From positions 248,001-312,000 of the forward strand of contig MQVO02000005.1 of the NCBI GenBank assembly GCA_001986395.2: 64,000 bases of DNA. Reading direction: 5' to 3'. Position 1 is the first letter of the stretch, and each line of letters opens with the position of its first letter. The position numbers and the translations under genes are program-made. The notes beneath the pieces are model-generated. The model did no database searches and was not told the DNA's origin. It was given only the letters and a program-made list of their open reading frames with translations. Positions 43,561 through 55,896 of this stretch are shown here, one piece after another. This stretch comes from Irpex lacteus. Taxonomy: Eukaryota; Basidiomycota; Agaricomycetes; Polyporales; Irpicaceae.

Positions 43561-46500
43561 ATTCTACTTCGTTACACTCAGGAATCGTAATGGCTACGTA
43601 CCGTGCTTGTATTCAGATATGAAATGGTCTCTGATGGTCTTCTATTTTCCTCGCTCGTGTTGTACTTGTTGATTTGCTCCCATTGTGTATCCTCAGATTT
43701 GTTCCCGTCTCGTGACTGTGGATTCATTTCCGTTTTGTGGCTACTGATCTGCTCCCGGCTGGTCCTTGTTCGTGTAGATCTGTGTATTCCGCTCAAACCG
43801 GTTTCACAAGCTCTTGATGTGTTCGTGTCATGTTTGCTCCTTAATATTATCCCATATACACGGTGATTGGTATGACAAATTACTCTTTGAGCCACCATGC
43901 TACAAAGTAGAGTCATCGGAGCTGCAGTTGAGCTCACTACAATGCAGTGCTTACCAGCCAATTGGTAGATATCCCTCAACGTGGCTGCTCCATGGCTGAA
44001 GCTCAGACACCATGTAGTTCCTTGAATGCGCACGATCCAAGAATGCAGATATTCTGAGGGGTCATGCAAGCCTGTAAAGAGATCTATTTCAACTCAGATG
44101 ATAGTACACATTGACTATAAGACTGGAGCTGCGGGACTCCAAGACTCAACAACGCCAGTAATCAAAATGGTAGTCTATCCTAGCTAGATAGCGGAAACCG
44201 TTTGTTAATTGCGAAGGGATACATAGTTTGGATTCACTTACTTGGTGAAGGTTGCCAGAACGCACGCGAAACCGGCGACATTAGGGGCTTGCTACTTGGA
44301 ATACCAAGATGCGGCGAGCAGCGCTTGTGGTGTTATCGCTCATCGAGATAATTATTGTCATCCACCAGCGAAAACCTGTTCACCTCCGTGATGGTTACCT
44401 TGTACGACTCAGCAAATTTACCGCATGTGGATGCGCTGGTGACGTGTAAAACACTGGTCCGTGCAGACGTGTGCGAGATGGCAAGGCGCGAATGCCAAGA
44501 CGGGCGGATGAACGGAACTTTCGGAAGCATGGGAGACAGCACGAGACGGGAGTGAGTGGTAAAGTATCCGCTACGGGCTCGCTCAATCGTGTTGCACCAG
44601 CTGAGTGTGAATAAGTAACCCATACGGTATGCAATCAACGGGATATGATAACGCACCTGGAACGTTCTTGGGCGATCTATATAATTCCTCGCGCCTATTC
44701 CGCAAATAGCCTGAGTTGATCCCGTCGTTTAGATGCACGACGCGAGAACGATTGAATGAACATAGAGATTGGATGTGGATAAGGGAACGGTTGGCCGCAA
44801 ACGAAGTTCACGAGATGTCGAACTGAGGGTTTCAGTGGAGGCGCGATCAGTCAACAGTCCCAAGAATTTGAGGAGTACACACCTTTTCAGATAAGGAACG
44901 ATACTCGTACTGCATCTGCGACTTCTAGCCCTTGAGACGAGGAAGAATACAAGTCGTTGAGCGATAGTGTATATTCCCGGACGCATTTGAAGGAGCGTCC
45001 GTGAGTCATGCCATGGCCATCGCAGAGCAGGAGAGTGGGGGGAGAGACTCGAGAGGTCGATACGATATGTAGCTTAAACATCGAGGAGATATGGGCATAG
45101 AAACCCTTCGAGACGTGATAGAACGCGGCCTGCAGCGACGGATCAACGTCAATGCTCAGGATGCAAGGAGCGTGCGCAGGAGAATGCCCGATGTATAAGA
45201 GCGTAGGATGCCCGCTGCCCTACGAGGCCGCGATCCAGAGAAACTGGGAATGGCAAGACACTGATTGAACAGGGCGCAGATGAGGATGTAAGCTCAAGTC
45301 GATGAATATGATTACGCACCTCGCATTCCCAACTCATGCACAGCGCTGCACTCAGAGTAGTGACGATATCCTAACCATGCGGGAGGCCTAAACAAGCCGT
45401 TATTGAGCCACTGTCGTTGTGGATGGGGCGGAGTCGAGAGGCTTCACTAAGTAGTACTATGTGTGCACGCGCAGAGTGACCATAGCATGGATGAGCAAAG
45501 TTCGAATCGAGCGATGAACACTCATGGTGGTCGTTGCAGGAGGAGAGAGTAATCTGCAATGGCGCACTCACCGCTCATGGGCGTCTCAAAAGTAGCCAGC
45601 TTGGACCGCGACCACAATATTCACGACCAGCAGCTACACGCCGCCTCGGACGCTGTCCGTACTATTTTGCCCTACGTATCTACGCTTGGTAGTCTCACTC
45701 TACGGTGATCATCCTCCTCCACCGGCCTGCCCGTCACTCTCTTATTCAACTCTGACATGCTCCTCGACTCAGTGGCGATGTCTCGGATGAGCTGCACGTC
45801 GCAATCGACATAATCTTTCATATCTTCAGATATTTAAGTGCTAACGTGTTTATAGAACACATCCCACCGAAATGCTTGCATATTCGTAGCAAACTCAGAC
45901 TCGCATTGCCTCAAGATGACGGCCTCTCGCAATCCGACTGGCGCATGTTCCTGTCACTACAGGTCGGCACAGTCCATGAATCTTCTCTATACACTCTAAT
46001 CTAGCTTTAGTCACTTGTCACTCTCATCTGCGTCCGTCTTACGACCTGTCACGCTTTAGCTTCGTCTGCTGGTCTTTGGGCGACCTACAAGGCCGAATAA
46101 CTCTCCACGAGATGAACTATTGTCAAATAGGGAGCGTGTTGTGTATACGGGTATCAATGAGTACGGGTAGAAGGTGAGTGTTTGCTTGTTTTCTGCGCAC
46201 AAGTACTTACTAATCATCAACAGACATCCACTTTTACTGTATACCGTCGGCATCGCCTTGGACGTCAGCCTTCACTCGCTACCTTTCCGTCACTCCACGC
46301 GATCCACTGGCATCCCTCTGTTCGTTGGGCCCGTGTGGTAATGGACCCTTGACTGCGTTCGCCAGCAAGTTCATACGCTCACACCTTCATGGACATACCA
46401 CGAACGTCAATATGTGCTCTTTAAACGACAAGTATATCTTCATCTGCGCCTGTACAGTGCTCCACTACCTACACTGGCTCCTTGCATGGCTCTAACTAGC

Positions 46501-46814
46501 CAAAACTGTGACCCGTCAAGCGTCAGGGGCTTTCCGCTTTACGCATCCGAGCAGGGAAAGCGTTGCGAGATGGCAATATTATGGGACAGTTGCACTCAAT
46601 TGCGCGCTCACTTGCTAACGTTGAACCAAGAGCGCAAGTACGTCATGTCATCTCTATGTGTGATATTTGTCCTAACTATCCTACTAGCGTCAAGTAGGTA
46701 TGAACTACGCTGTCGTTGCAGTGTGCACATCCACGCCGCGTTGGGCAAGGACCGAAACTTTAAGCTCGTTTATCAATGCAGTCAGCCCATCGCTACAGAT
46801 CTAATGTGCAGTAT
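43561..46814. other. End of duplicated 3' flank and unassigned spacer
   Basis: Positions 43600-44560 match the 3' flank of copy 2 (about 31420-32510), including the CEMARRECQDG reading on the + strand at 44470-44555, which again ends at a stop. This marks the right edge of the duplicated array. Between 44560 and 46814 I see no gene I can support. A - strand stretch at about 45150-44887 (LQAAFYHVSKGFYAHISSMF) reads open for about 85 codons, but I cannot place it in a gene. Confidence 0.45.
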
Positions 46815-48182
46815 CTACAGCGAATCTATATTGTACACTTCGACGGTTTCATTATGGTGTTGACCAGTGGCGAGTTTCCTCGCCAGAAGCGGTACAGTCC
46901 GCGTTTTCTGGACTTCAAGACCTTTGCTACCAAAGTATCTCCCACTTTCGAAGCTCCAGCAGTCATTACCGCGAGGCCATCCTGCAAGGATCTCGATATA
47001 CACCGCAACCTGGTCGTCAATCTCCTTTCCCCACGAAGGAAGGCCTTGGAGGCGATCGAAGAACTTTACCTCCACCTCTTCGTGACGTTTACGAGCCCAT
47101 TCCATGGCGTCAGCCAGGGAGAGACTGTAATGGTGCATGACAATCGTGATGATGTTGTAACGATGGTCTCCTGTGGCTTGTTCCCTGTTGTAGGACAGGA
47201 TATCCTAGAGAGATATGGTACGTCAGTTGCCTTACATCGAGAACCGGAAGCATACGGCTGAACGAACGTTAATCAGAGTGAGGAGGTCGGCAATCATGTA
47301 CTCCAGCTCCCTGATCATCGGATGGTAGAAGGCATGATCGGGAATGCTGAGGTTGAGTCCCCCGAGATCAAAGGCGAAACGAGCACCAATGTTTTCCCTT
47401 CGAGCCTGTAGATACTCGTCGACGGTACGGATCCTATTATTGTCGCGGTCGCCTGCTTGGACGGTCACTGAGTGTAGGAAATCGATTGTCGAGTTGACAA
47501 AGTGCTTCGCTCCTTCGGGAGTGGCGAACTTCTGCCCTCGCTCCCAGAACCTATGTTACTCGGTGAGCTCTATCCACATTATGATTCGCTCGTCGAGCTC
47601 ACTCACTGTCTGACCATCTCACCCAGGATCACCTCCCCCTCTGGACGACGTTTACTGGGGTTTTGGAGAGCGTCGATGATTATCTCAACCATCTCTTGGA
47701 CAACTGCCTGAGGCTCGATATCGGTGTACTCATCGATGATGAAAATCAACTGATGTGAATCACGGTAAGCTTATTGTCGTCTTGGAAAATCAAGATGCTC
47801 ACGTTTATCATGTCGACGCTACGGTCGACAATTAGGTATGCATCTAAGTCAACGTAGAGTGAAAATCCGGCTAAAGCTTACCATAGTCGCAGATGCTCCC
47901 GGGTAACGGCAGGATATGTGAGGGCAGCAAGACGGCCTAATAATACCAGCCGTTAGTCCCTCTCGATGCTCAATGTTGCTCATGATTTACCTATTACTTA
48001 CCGAAATCACATAATTCATAGGCGTACTGGGAGCCCTCGGTGAACGGCTTGAACGACTTGAGCCAGCTGTTGGACTCGCGCGACACTTCCTCGTAAAGAG
48101 GATGTATGACTCGCGGCCATTGCCAGTTCTCCATGGTCCGCGGGAGATAAAGCATAACGGGTCCGTCTGCGTGTTTCGACAT
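46815..48182 (-). CDS. Sesquiterpene synthase (class I terpene cyclase)
   Basis: I assembled six exons on the - strand: 48182-48002, 47936-47882, 47818-47803, 47749-47607, 47550-47268 and 47204-46815. All junctions are GT-AG and phase-consistent, giving about 355 residues, the usual fungal length. The N terminus (LPRTMENWQWPRVIHPLYEE) fits basidiomycete sesquiterpene synthases. The metal-binding D(D/E)xxD motif is DEYTD (about residues 90-94). The NSE motif is NDILSYNRE (about residues 226-234), created across the exon 5/6 junction. The C-terminal SFESGRYFG carries the conserved RY pair. These motifs bind three magnesium ions and the diphosphate of farnesyl diphosphate; the product cannot be predicted. 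Exon 3 is only 16 nt. No P450 or other tailoring gene is adjacent. It acts in the cytosol. Confidence 0.9.
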
Positions 48183-49465
48183 CAGGCGGGATAGAGGAGT
48201 CTGTTCTTCGGTGAGATAGTCGGGTGAATGAAGTACTGCAGGTGAGTGTTCAACACAAGCCCTTCGAGACGGTATTTATGGGGTACATACCAATAACTAC
48301 CACCCTTTGTCCGCTGGGCGCGACGCCTGGTTGTCTCCCGATTCCTAACATCTCTGCCACTTCCGCCTTGTGGCCCCCTTACGAGCAGCAGTGGCGTACA
48401 ATGATGCTCAAGCCACCACCTGCCAGTTTCCTAGTTTGCCCAAAGTAAGTAGTAGCTCACTGGTCTCCATTTGCAATTGACATGATTCAACTTACGGGTG
48501 ACACTGGCAAGTCTATCAATTCTCTCGTCTGCGATCTTGCAACGGCAATTAGGCTCCCCAAAATGCACGAAACTATTGTAACCGCCTCGGTAATGGCTTC
48601 GGTGACAACTACGCCATCATTTGGACTGAGCGGTGGTCCGTGTGCACCGTCAGAGGTTCGATATACCACCGGTGAAAATGACTTATAGTGGTGGCTTGAC
48701 GTTCCAGCTTGGAGAACAGATTGACGAAAGCGCGAGAGGTACGTCGCTTCAATTCAGCCACCTCGGGTCTACCGAGGCATCAGCACTCAATATACTCGTT
48801 ACCGATGCCACTTTCTGCGGCATGGGGTTGGTCAATGTGATGTCGAAGGCCACAGCTGTAAGTAAAACCAGCATGCAGACTACTATCCCTGGTACTAAAT
48901 ATGTTCGTTAGGCACTTTCAAGCCGTGCACGCAATCTATATAGCACTATAATCCGCTTACCATAATTATTATGCCTTACGGCGTTTCTTGAAGTTCATGC
49001 GTTCATGACCGGCTCATCCACTCATACGCACGTCCAGCACTAATATCGCCGAATTTGTTCGATGAAAAAAGATAGTCGCATCCCAGATCTATCAGTACAG
49101 TTTGTCCTAGATAGTCGAGGAGCCCAGGCCACACGTTGGGGAGAAGAGGTGCCAGCCGAAGGCAATGGGCATGAATCCGAGGCCAGAGAACTGACCAAAC
49201 GTTCCACAAAACTCTCTCGCCTTCTTAGCTTATTCCCACAGAACAACTCCGGGCGTGGTCTTCAATAGCATGTTCTATCAAAGGGCACGCTCAAGCTGTG
49301 TCTTGTCTCTTACTCGGAAAGGCAAAACATGGAAATACCAGCCTTCCGTTGGTCTCGCTACATTGTAAAAACGCCTATCCTACATCACGAAATACTGTAT
49401 ACGAATACGAGAACATTGAACAAAACATGGCTGTGCAGTGCTGATGTACATTGTTTCAGAACCAT
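48183..49465. other. Spacer between terpene synthase and caspase gene
   Basis: I find no supported gene. A + strand stretch around 48290-48910 has short open segments, one reading GDTGKSIN like a damaged P-loop, but there is no consistent frame. It may be a decayed gene or chance. Confidence 0.4.
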
Positions 49466-51532
49466 CTACGCCACTGTGTGTCGTCCTTTCACAACCGTTA
49501 TTGGCTTTAGGATCGTATCCCACCATCCCTTGGTCTCTATCTCTCCCTGAAGCTCGCCCCTATCATCCATTGCATTTGGTCCAATTAGGTCCCCTTGTTG
49601 CAACGACCGCAGTCTGACGGGCTGCGTCGTCAAGTACACCTTCGCGAAGAGCGTCGAACGCTCAATGCCTTGTCCATCTGGAACATAATACGTCAATGGC
49701 CACGCAAGCTCTGTACTTCCTCCAATCTGTAGTTGACCGCCGTCCTTGGGTAATGTTGCTTCCGCATCGCTCGCGGGCTCGTACAACGCCTCTATGCTGT
49801 AGACATCCGGGTCGAAGTACCAAACTTGAACATATAAGTCTACCTCTGTGTTGTTGCACAGAACGATTGCGTATTCATCTTCGTCGGTGACTTCGTATCC
49901 AATGCTATTCCCTGCTCGAGAGATACGACCATCCACCTCGCGCAAAGGGAAGACTCCATGGGCTCCGCTTCCATTCGTTTCCGCAAAGCGAAGCATATCG
50001 AACGTCACTTTTTCAGCGAACGGATGCGTTCGGTTGGTCAACGAGAGGTGAAAGTTGAATTTTGCAATCCCGCCAAAGATCTTGTCGAATTGGGAGGACT
50101 CTATTTCACGCGCTGTGATGCATGGGACGGGGTTGCACAGATTGCGCAAGCAATCGTCAAAGCGCTGCAGATAAATCGCGCCCTGACCGTCGAAGCTTAT
50201 CTCTAAGTCGGCCTCGTCTTCATCTATAGCTTCCTGTATTTCCTGTGCGCTCTTCAACGCCTTGAGCAGGTTGATGTACGTGGCTTTCGTGGCTTCCGTG
50301 TAATTCGCTGGATTCCCCCGAATGGTGTACTTGAGCGCAGGCTTCTGAATGATAGTAGCTGCATATGTGGAGAACGTAGTCGGAACGCTCTCCTTGTCGA
50401 GGATCTGTATGATGGAATTCCTCATGTCGACATTGATTGCGCGAGCCGTACAGAGCTTTTCTCCCTTGAGCGACTCGTCGAGACCGTAAACCTCGAACTC
50501 GGTCACGTCCTTCTCGACAGCGTGCACCTCCCCGGTTTCGACCTCAAGCTGTCCCGTTGTCGCTGTGAGAACAGCAGGGAAGTACTCTGCTTGGACTATC
50601 GTTTCTTCAAAGACAATCCTCTCCCGCACGCTTCCTTCGCATTGGGGGTGCTGTTCCCACAAGATGTTCTTATCTCTGAGCAGCTGATCAAGTACATTAT
50701 TGATGTACCTCGTCACGTTGGCGTATGTCCGAGGGCGGACAGATTTGTTTCTCATGGCCGATAACCACAGAGTCGTTAGGATACCGCCGAATCCGTCTGT
50801 ACCCTGAGCTTGCTCTCGAGGTTTACAGGCCGCCAGCAACACATGATTAGCACCAAGAGCGGGAAATCTGCCCCGTCTATTATTGACGTGGACGCCGGCG
50901 TCGGGCTGCTCTGGGTTGAGTTGGGCAACAAGGTCATGGTCGAGGTCGGCGGGCAACTGAGTGAGACGAGAGGGATCGATGTCTCGGGAGATGAGATCCT
51001 CTCCATCAAGCTGTAAACGTGTATCCGCACGAGTGCCATGTCCGCTAGAGCAACAATCGAGGATGACGGTGATGTTGCGCCCGTGCTTGGCTGCAGCGGC
51101 GTCAAGGAGAGCAGCGAGAGTTCGGTCAGGTATGGCACAAGTGGGAGAGCCATCATGCGAATTCGGGGCATTCTCGTCGTACGGGAGGATGACCTCGATC
51201 ATATCGTCTGAGCGGTCGTCACCAACACCCTTGACGATCGTCCAGCCAGTGGGAGCCTTGACGTAGCTCCCGTGACCGGAATAGTAGAAGAGGAGGGCGT
51301 CGCCACGAGAGATCTTGGGATTGTCTATGAGATGGCTCTTGAACGTGGAAATGATCCCTTCTCTGGTAGCTGCGTCGTCTTGGAGGCGAAGAATATGCTC
51401 TTGGGGAGTGTTCATGTCGTGCGTGAGATATTTGAAGACGTTGCATAAGTCACTGTGTGCACCGGCAGCAGGAGGCCAGTCTTGGAGTGGATAGTTGCGT
51501 ATTCCAACCAACAGCGCCCATAGGGTAGGCAT
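49466..51532 (-). CDS. C14 caspase/metacaspase-like protein
   Basis: One long exon gives about 688 residues from ATG 51532 (MPTLWALLVGIRNYP). The frame opens slightly upstream, but a CTTTTGCAG acceptor lies just before it, so I take this ATG. The N-terminal domain is a caspase fold: a hydrophobic strand LWALLVGI, catalytic His in FYYSGHGS (about residue 87) and catalytic Cys in ILDCCSSG (about residue 161). LLAACKPREQAQ follows in the small-subunit part. The C-terminal half (about residues 400-688), with VLCNNTEVDLYVQVWYFDP, looks like the beta-rich domain seen in many basidiomycete caspase proteins. Metacaspase-like C14 proteins cut after basic or acidic residues and take part in cell death or stress; the substrate is unknown. 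No prodomain precedes the protease. It lies in the same 64 kb as five CHAT proteases. Confidence 0.9.
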   Translation of the reverse strand: MPTLWALLVGIRNYPLQDWPPAAGAHSDLCNVFKYLTHDMNTPQEHILRLQDDAATREGIISTFKSHLIDNPKISRGDALLFYYSGHGSYVKAPTGWTIVKGVGDDRSDDMIEVILPYDENAPNSHDGSPTCAIPDRTLAALLDAAAAKHGRNITVILDCCSSGHGTRADTRLQLDGEDLISRDIDPSRLTQLPADLDHDLVAQLNPEQPDAGVHVNNRRGRFPALGANHVLLAACKPREQAQGTDGFGGILTTLWLSAMRNKSVRPRTYANVTRYINNVLDQLLRDKNILWEQHPQCEGSVRERIVFEETIVQAEYFPAVLTATTGQLEVETGEVHAVEKDVTEFEVYGLDESLKGEKLCTARAINVDMRNSIIQILDKESVPTTFSTYAATIIQKPALKYTIRGNPANYTEATKATYINLLKALKSAQEIQEAIDEDEADLEISFDGQGAIYLQRFDDCLRNLCNPVPCITAREIESSQFDKIFGGIAKFNFHLSLTNRTHPFAEKVTFDMLRFAETNGSGAHGVFPLREVDGRISRAGNSIGYEVTDEDEYAIVLCNNTEVDLYVQVWYFDPDVYSIEALYEPASDAEATLPKDGGQLQIGGSTELAWPLTYYVPDGQGIERSTLFAKVYLTTQPVRLRSLQQGDLIGPNAMDDRGELQGEIETKGWWDTILKPITVVKGRHTVA

Positions 51533-51547
51533 GTTATAAGCAGTGTG

Positions 51548-51727
51548 CTGCAAAAGTGAAAGTCAGACATTCGATTAAGCAAGCCGGGGTTCATTCACTA
51601 AAGCATACCAATGGCAGTAGGAGTCACAAATATGAGTCGATGGCGACAATGAACAGGGAGATGTCAGCCGCTTCGTAGTAAACGAGGACTTGATGGTGCA
51701 ACTACAGCGAAGTAGCGTACATTTATA
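51548..51727 (-). promoter_or_regulatory. TATA box and leader intron of the caspase gene
   Basis: On the - strand TATAAAT lies at 51727-51721. About 110 nt downstream a leader intron can be read from GTATGC (51608) to GCAG (51548), 61 nt long, ending 15 nt before the ATG. Spacing fits a fungal core promoter. Confidence 0.4.
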
Positions 51728-54700
51728 TCGACATTTGCGGAGGGAGCCGCTTGGAGCGAGCAAGGCCATGCTCCTGATCCTATGCAATTGTCAGATAGCA
51801 TAGTACTCGCCACTTCTGCGCAAAGCACAGGAAATCACAAACGCACCTCGTATCTGGCCCATGCCGGATTCATAAGAGCTTGAACAGGTTCCGATGCGAT
51901 GCAGGGAAACTTCAGAAAGGGCAGATTCCCACAAGCGGTGAGTGTATCTTCATTTGACATGGCGTTTATCCACCGCCCGTAAGTCATAGAGATGATCTTC
52001 TTTCACGTAGAATTTCCTAATCTCTGAGGCTTATTTGGTTTATGGGTATGCATAGCCTCCAGGTTGATAATCGTGCTCGATCTGTATAACCAAAGATGAA
52101 TGGAGTGCGAATGCAGTAGAAGTACTGATAAAGGCTGTACCTAAGTTTCATGCCGCGAAGGAGATACAGTTCAGTCAAAAGTACGGACGTGAAACTCGTA
52201 CACGCATCCAAGTTCCAGATACAGCGACCTTCAGAGCTTCTGGAATACGCGACCTGGTTCACCCGCCAATAGCATGCGTAGCTAGGGGCCGTGCTTAATG
52301 AATGCTTGCAAACCGCAGAGAAACAGTCGAATATTGGCATTGATCTTGTACAACACCGCAGAACTCATGTCTGACGTCGCGGAGTAGGTAGGTCGGCTTT
52401 GACGATAGAAAGTTTGCAGCGTAGAGCCCGCTCGCGATACGTGTGCCCCGGTAGTCGTAACTGTTCGGATTCGTGCGGGGCTGCAGATCAAAGGGCTGAC
52501 GCGATCTAGCGATCCACAGACGCGAAGCCTGAGAGAGAACCTACTGATTGCAGATACTACCACACGGACACGGTATGGACGATATCTGCCAGTTAGGCTG
52601 GAAAAGGTCTTGAGCATCTCGCTTGTGTCTTTACACGCGCGGTCTGTTATTCTAAACGTGTCCACTCAGTATGCAGCGCAGATGCAATATTATATACGCA
52701 AACACTCACCGTTGATATCTCGAGGCAAAACGATCGCGTACCGGGTCCTTAGTATGGGGCGGAGCTTGTTTCTGTCAATCCATACGTTTCACGAATCAAC
52801 GCAAAAGGTGTCACCGATCGTGAAGAACGAGCAATTGGGGCAAGCGAGTGAGATAGAGTGACATGGGATTAGGATAAGGCATAGGTTGATGATAGAGCAG
52901 TTATGCAGATACAGATATGTCGTACACGGTAAAAGAAAACCTTTTCGAGTAGAAATCTGCATAGGAGTGTCGTCCATTGATACGTATTGATATATACACC
53001 ACGCCCTGTCATTCATGAGAGGAGGGTCGGAATGCTCGCCAGTACCACTGTGCCGAAAGGTGTATGGTGCCAGAGGGCCACTGGGGTCCCAGAGACACAA
53101 AAGAGATTCATTGTCACAGAGAAGTTCGTTACGGTAAGTTGAGAGGCCCGGGGAGATGGTTTGAGCAGCAGCGAGCAGTAGACTGGAAGGACGTGAAGAG
53201 CAGACCATGGCGATTACAGACGCAAGAACCCCTCGGTTGTTGCGTAACCAGGGGCTCAGATAGAGTCTCATAGTCCGCGAAAGGCGTCGCAATGAGCATA
53301 TGTGGATGCAGTCTGCGGATTAAGAGCGTACGAATGTGCATGTGCATTACTGTCGTGACGGGCGGAGGCAACCTGTTCAGGCGCTAGTTGCTACATCTCT
53401 TACGACCTCTCCTGCTCAGCCTTGCTCTTTTCCCTGTCTTTTCCACAGCCTGAGACACGGTACGAGAGAGTAACTCTGGGTATGGTCTGTGACGATATTT
53501 TCTACTCAATGTCACTCTGAACACATGTTTTCAAGTTGTGTCTTAACCGATGCTGTCTGCGAACGACATATGCATAGGACTCGGAAGAGTGAGCAGACTC
53601 CGGCTGATGGTGCATGTGTAGCAAAGTCACCAAAGCAGCTGAGGTGAGCCGATTCCTGCACTGGCACGATACAGCATTGTGACTGAGTACTGATTGTTGA
53701 TGCTCTATTAGAGCCGGTAGCTTCGCTCCTAGGATCTTCATTGGGAGTATATGTCTACTTTGCTTCAGCTATGTCTTCCGAGGCGTCTTATCGTCTGGGT
53801 ACATACGTGAACATAGCTCGATACGACAATGCTCTCGCCGGTCAATTCCCAAGAGCAAATTTGTCGTGAGATTATCTGTAGGTCTAATTTGTTACCGTAC
53901 CTCAAGGCGAACCCGCCCATAATGATCATCGACAGAGCAAAGGATTTGAATGGCGGGAAGCCAGCCAATGAAGGCATTCACTACCTTGCGAATGCGTTGT
54001 CGATGGCGAGCGAAACCACATCCATCATGATTGACGGAATTTCTCGCTTATCGAAGGGTTCCCAGAGGGACCCATGCGCTGGTGGGTAACGTACGTGCAG
54101 AGAAGGCTTCTGCTATCACTACGTATACAAGGTGAGTTGTGTGTGCATTCGTACCTGCTCTCCATCTGACCTTCCGACATGTTAGGGTGTGCCTTCTATG
54201 ACGATAATAGGCCTCTCTATGCTACAACGGCTACGCTCTCTGCCCAACGGCGGGCCTATCATAATCTATCGACACCGGAAATGCCCCGGCTCTCGCTCTG
54301 ACCTACCCGTTCCAACTCTTTGCATCTGTCATATCTCTAGGCTGTTGCATCTACAGTGGGCTGTTAGGTGGTTTAAACGCGGGTTACGGCTGCGCCGGGG
54401 CGACGATACTGCCAGGCAGTACAGCACTCAGATCGAAAGGTATGTAGAAGTCATTGAGAACTCACGTCGGTTCTCTGCAGATTCATATTGTCTTGCAAGT
54501 ATGAAAACTCAAATACTACCTCGCAGCATCGTCTGTCGAAACAGAAGCCCGTGCTTAACGGTTGTGAAAGCCCACGATCAATCCAGGCTCATAGTAGAGG
54601 GAGCTCATGAGAATTGAATGCAGATCCGTCGACCACGGAGGTAGTGCACCTTGCCCATACGGTTAGCATTCCCAGCCTTGATGTGCGTCAAGGACCGCGA

Positions 54701-55121
54701 CTCCCAAATGATTCTATGCGCACGTTCGAGTGTCATTACAGAGCTGGGTGTCTCAGTAAGTTTCGATTTTGAGCTTAATTGAGAAATAGTAACTTACTTA
54801 CTCTTTGCATGCTCACAATCGTAGGGACCAGGCATCTTCGATCATAGAAGCAAGATATATCATGGCAAGAATTGACTGTATGATGAAAACGACGAGGCTT
54901 AGTGCGAGCTGAACACATGTCTAGATCGGAAGATTCAACCCGCATTTGACACACGACACCCTGAGAGTCTCCTCGCTGACTGGTGTCTGGCCATGGCCAT
55001 AGGATGGTCACACGATGTGTTCCAAGTTGCAAGCGCCGCAGTATAAAAACAGTGAGCCTCTATTACAATCAATATCCGATATCAACTCTACGTCGCTTCT
55101 CACCACCCGACATACACATTC
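51728..55121. other. Unassigned spacer
   Basis: I see no gene I can support in this roughly 3.4 kb. The longest frames are a 167-codon - strand frame (53292-52789) and + strand frames at 53829-54089 and 54189-54617. None has recognisable motifs, good splice sites or a paralogue in the window. A decayed gene cannot be excluded. Confidence 0.4.
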
Positions 55122-55896
55122 ATGCCGCGTAAATCTCGTTTGAGACGCCTTAAACCGCTTCAGAATCGGAAAACAGCAAAGCCAAGGTACGCCTTCACTT
55201 CACCACACATGGTACTATGGCAGTACGTACTAAAGGAAATCTACTTGATGTAGTGAGTCGTCGCAGACGGTTATCTCGAACCAGCTCGACCTCAGTTACA
55301 CTTCCAATCCAGCCCTATACCACCAGATATGGCGCACGCTTTTTAATGGGGACGAGACGCCCGGCCACAGGCGTCCTCGTCTTCCCGTCGAGCTCGTCCG
55401 TCTCATCTCGCGGTTAGCAGACCTCCACACTACTTGGACGCATGTCTGTGACAAGAACATCAGTGTGCACAGCAGTGGTCCCCTCGAAACCAGGCTGTGG
55501 TTCTGCACTCCGCCGTTGAGCAACGCCATCCTCAAATCTGGCATCGCGGTGCAACTATTCACGACGTCGAATGACCAGGGGTGGGCAGGTCTGCCCGATC
55601 TAGGATCGTGGACCTGGTTTGAGTGGGGGTTGTTCGCTAGCGTTGAAGAAGCGACAAACCGGGCGAGCAGCGGGTCAGAGGGCTGGAGGGAATCTCACAG
55701 AAACAAAGTTGCTGTGGAGCAACCGCAGAGCTTGGAAGGGCCTCTCGTCACGATGGGCGATGATATGTGGAATGGGACCGTGGAGGGGAGCGTGCTCGCG
55801 GTGCGCGTGTGCGCACAGTTTGGAGGTTGGGCGAACCACGCACACAATGCGGAAGTCAAGTTTTCGAGATGGTTTGAGCCCGTGATAGATCTCTAA
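55122..55896 (+). CDS. Small basidiomycete-family protein with F-box-like LPxEL segment
   Basis: Two exons, 55122-55186 and 55296-55896, are joined by a 109-nt GT-AG intron at a split AG|T codon, giving about 221 residues. The N terminus is very basic (MPRKSRLRRLKPLQNRKTAK). RRPRLPVELVRLISRLADL resembles the start of an F-box (LPxEL). The rest, including SWTWFEWGLF, ESHRNKVA and VRVCAQFGGWANHA ending in WFEP, matches a pattern I associate with a widespread family of uncharacterised Agaricomycete proteins. Function is unknown. A GTAC site at 55230 could give an alternative splice, but only the chosen intron keeps one long frame. It sits between the caspase gene and the right-hand CHAT genes. 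Confidence 0.7.

Noticed and set aside
44887..45150. - strand open stretch reading LQAAFYHVSKGFYAHISSMF
   Set aside because: It looks somewhat protein-like, but upstream exons could not be connected without stops.
46414..47261. + strand frames of 149 and 161 codons
   Set aside because: They overlap the terpene synthase exons and lie antisense to them; no motifs and no splice logic.
48224..48911. Possible GTPase gene on the + strand (GDTGKSIN)
   Set aside because: The P-loop is incomplete, no second GTPase motif is visible and no consistent exon chain can be made.
53829..54617. + strand frames of 86 and 142 codons
   Set aside because: No motif, no paralogue in the window and no clear splice sites; not enough to call a gene.
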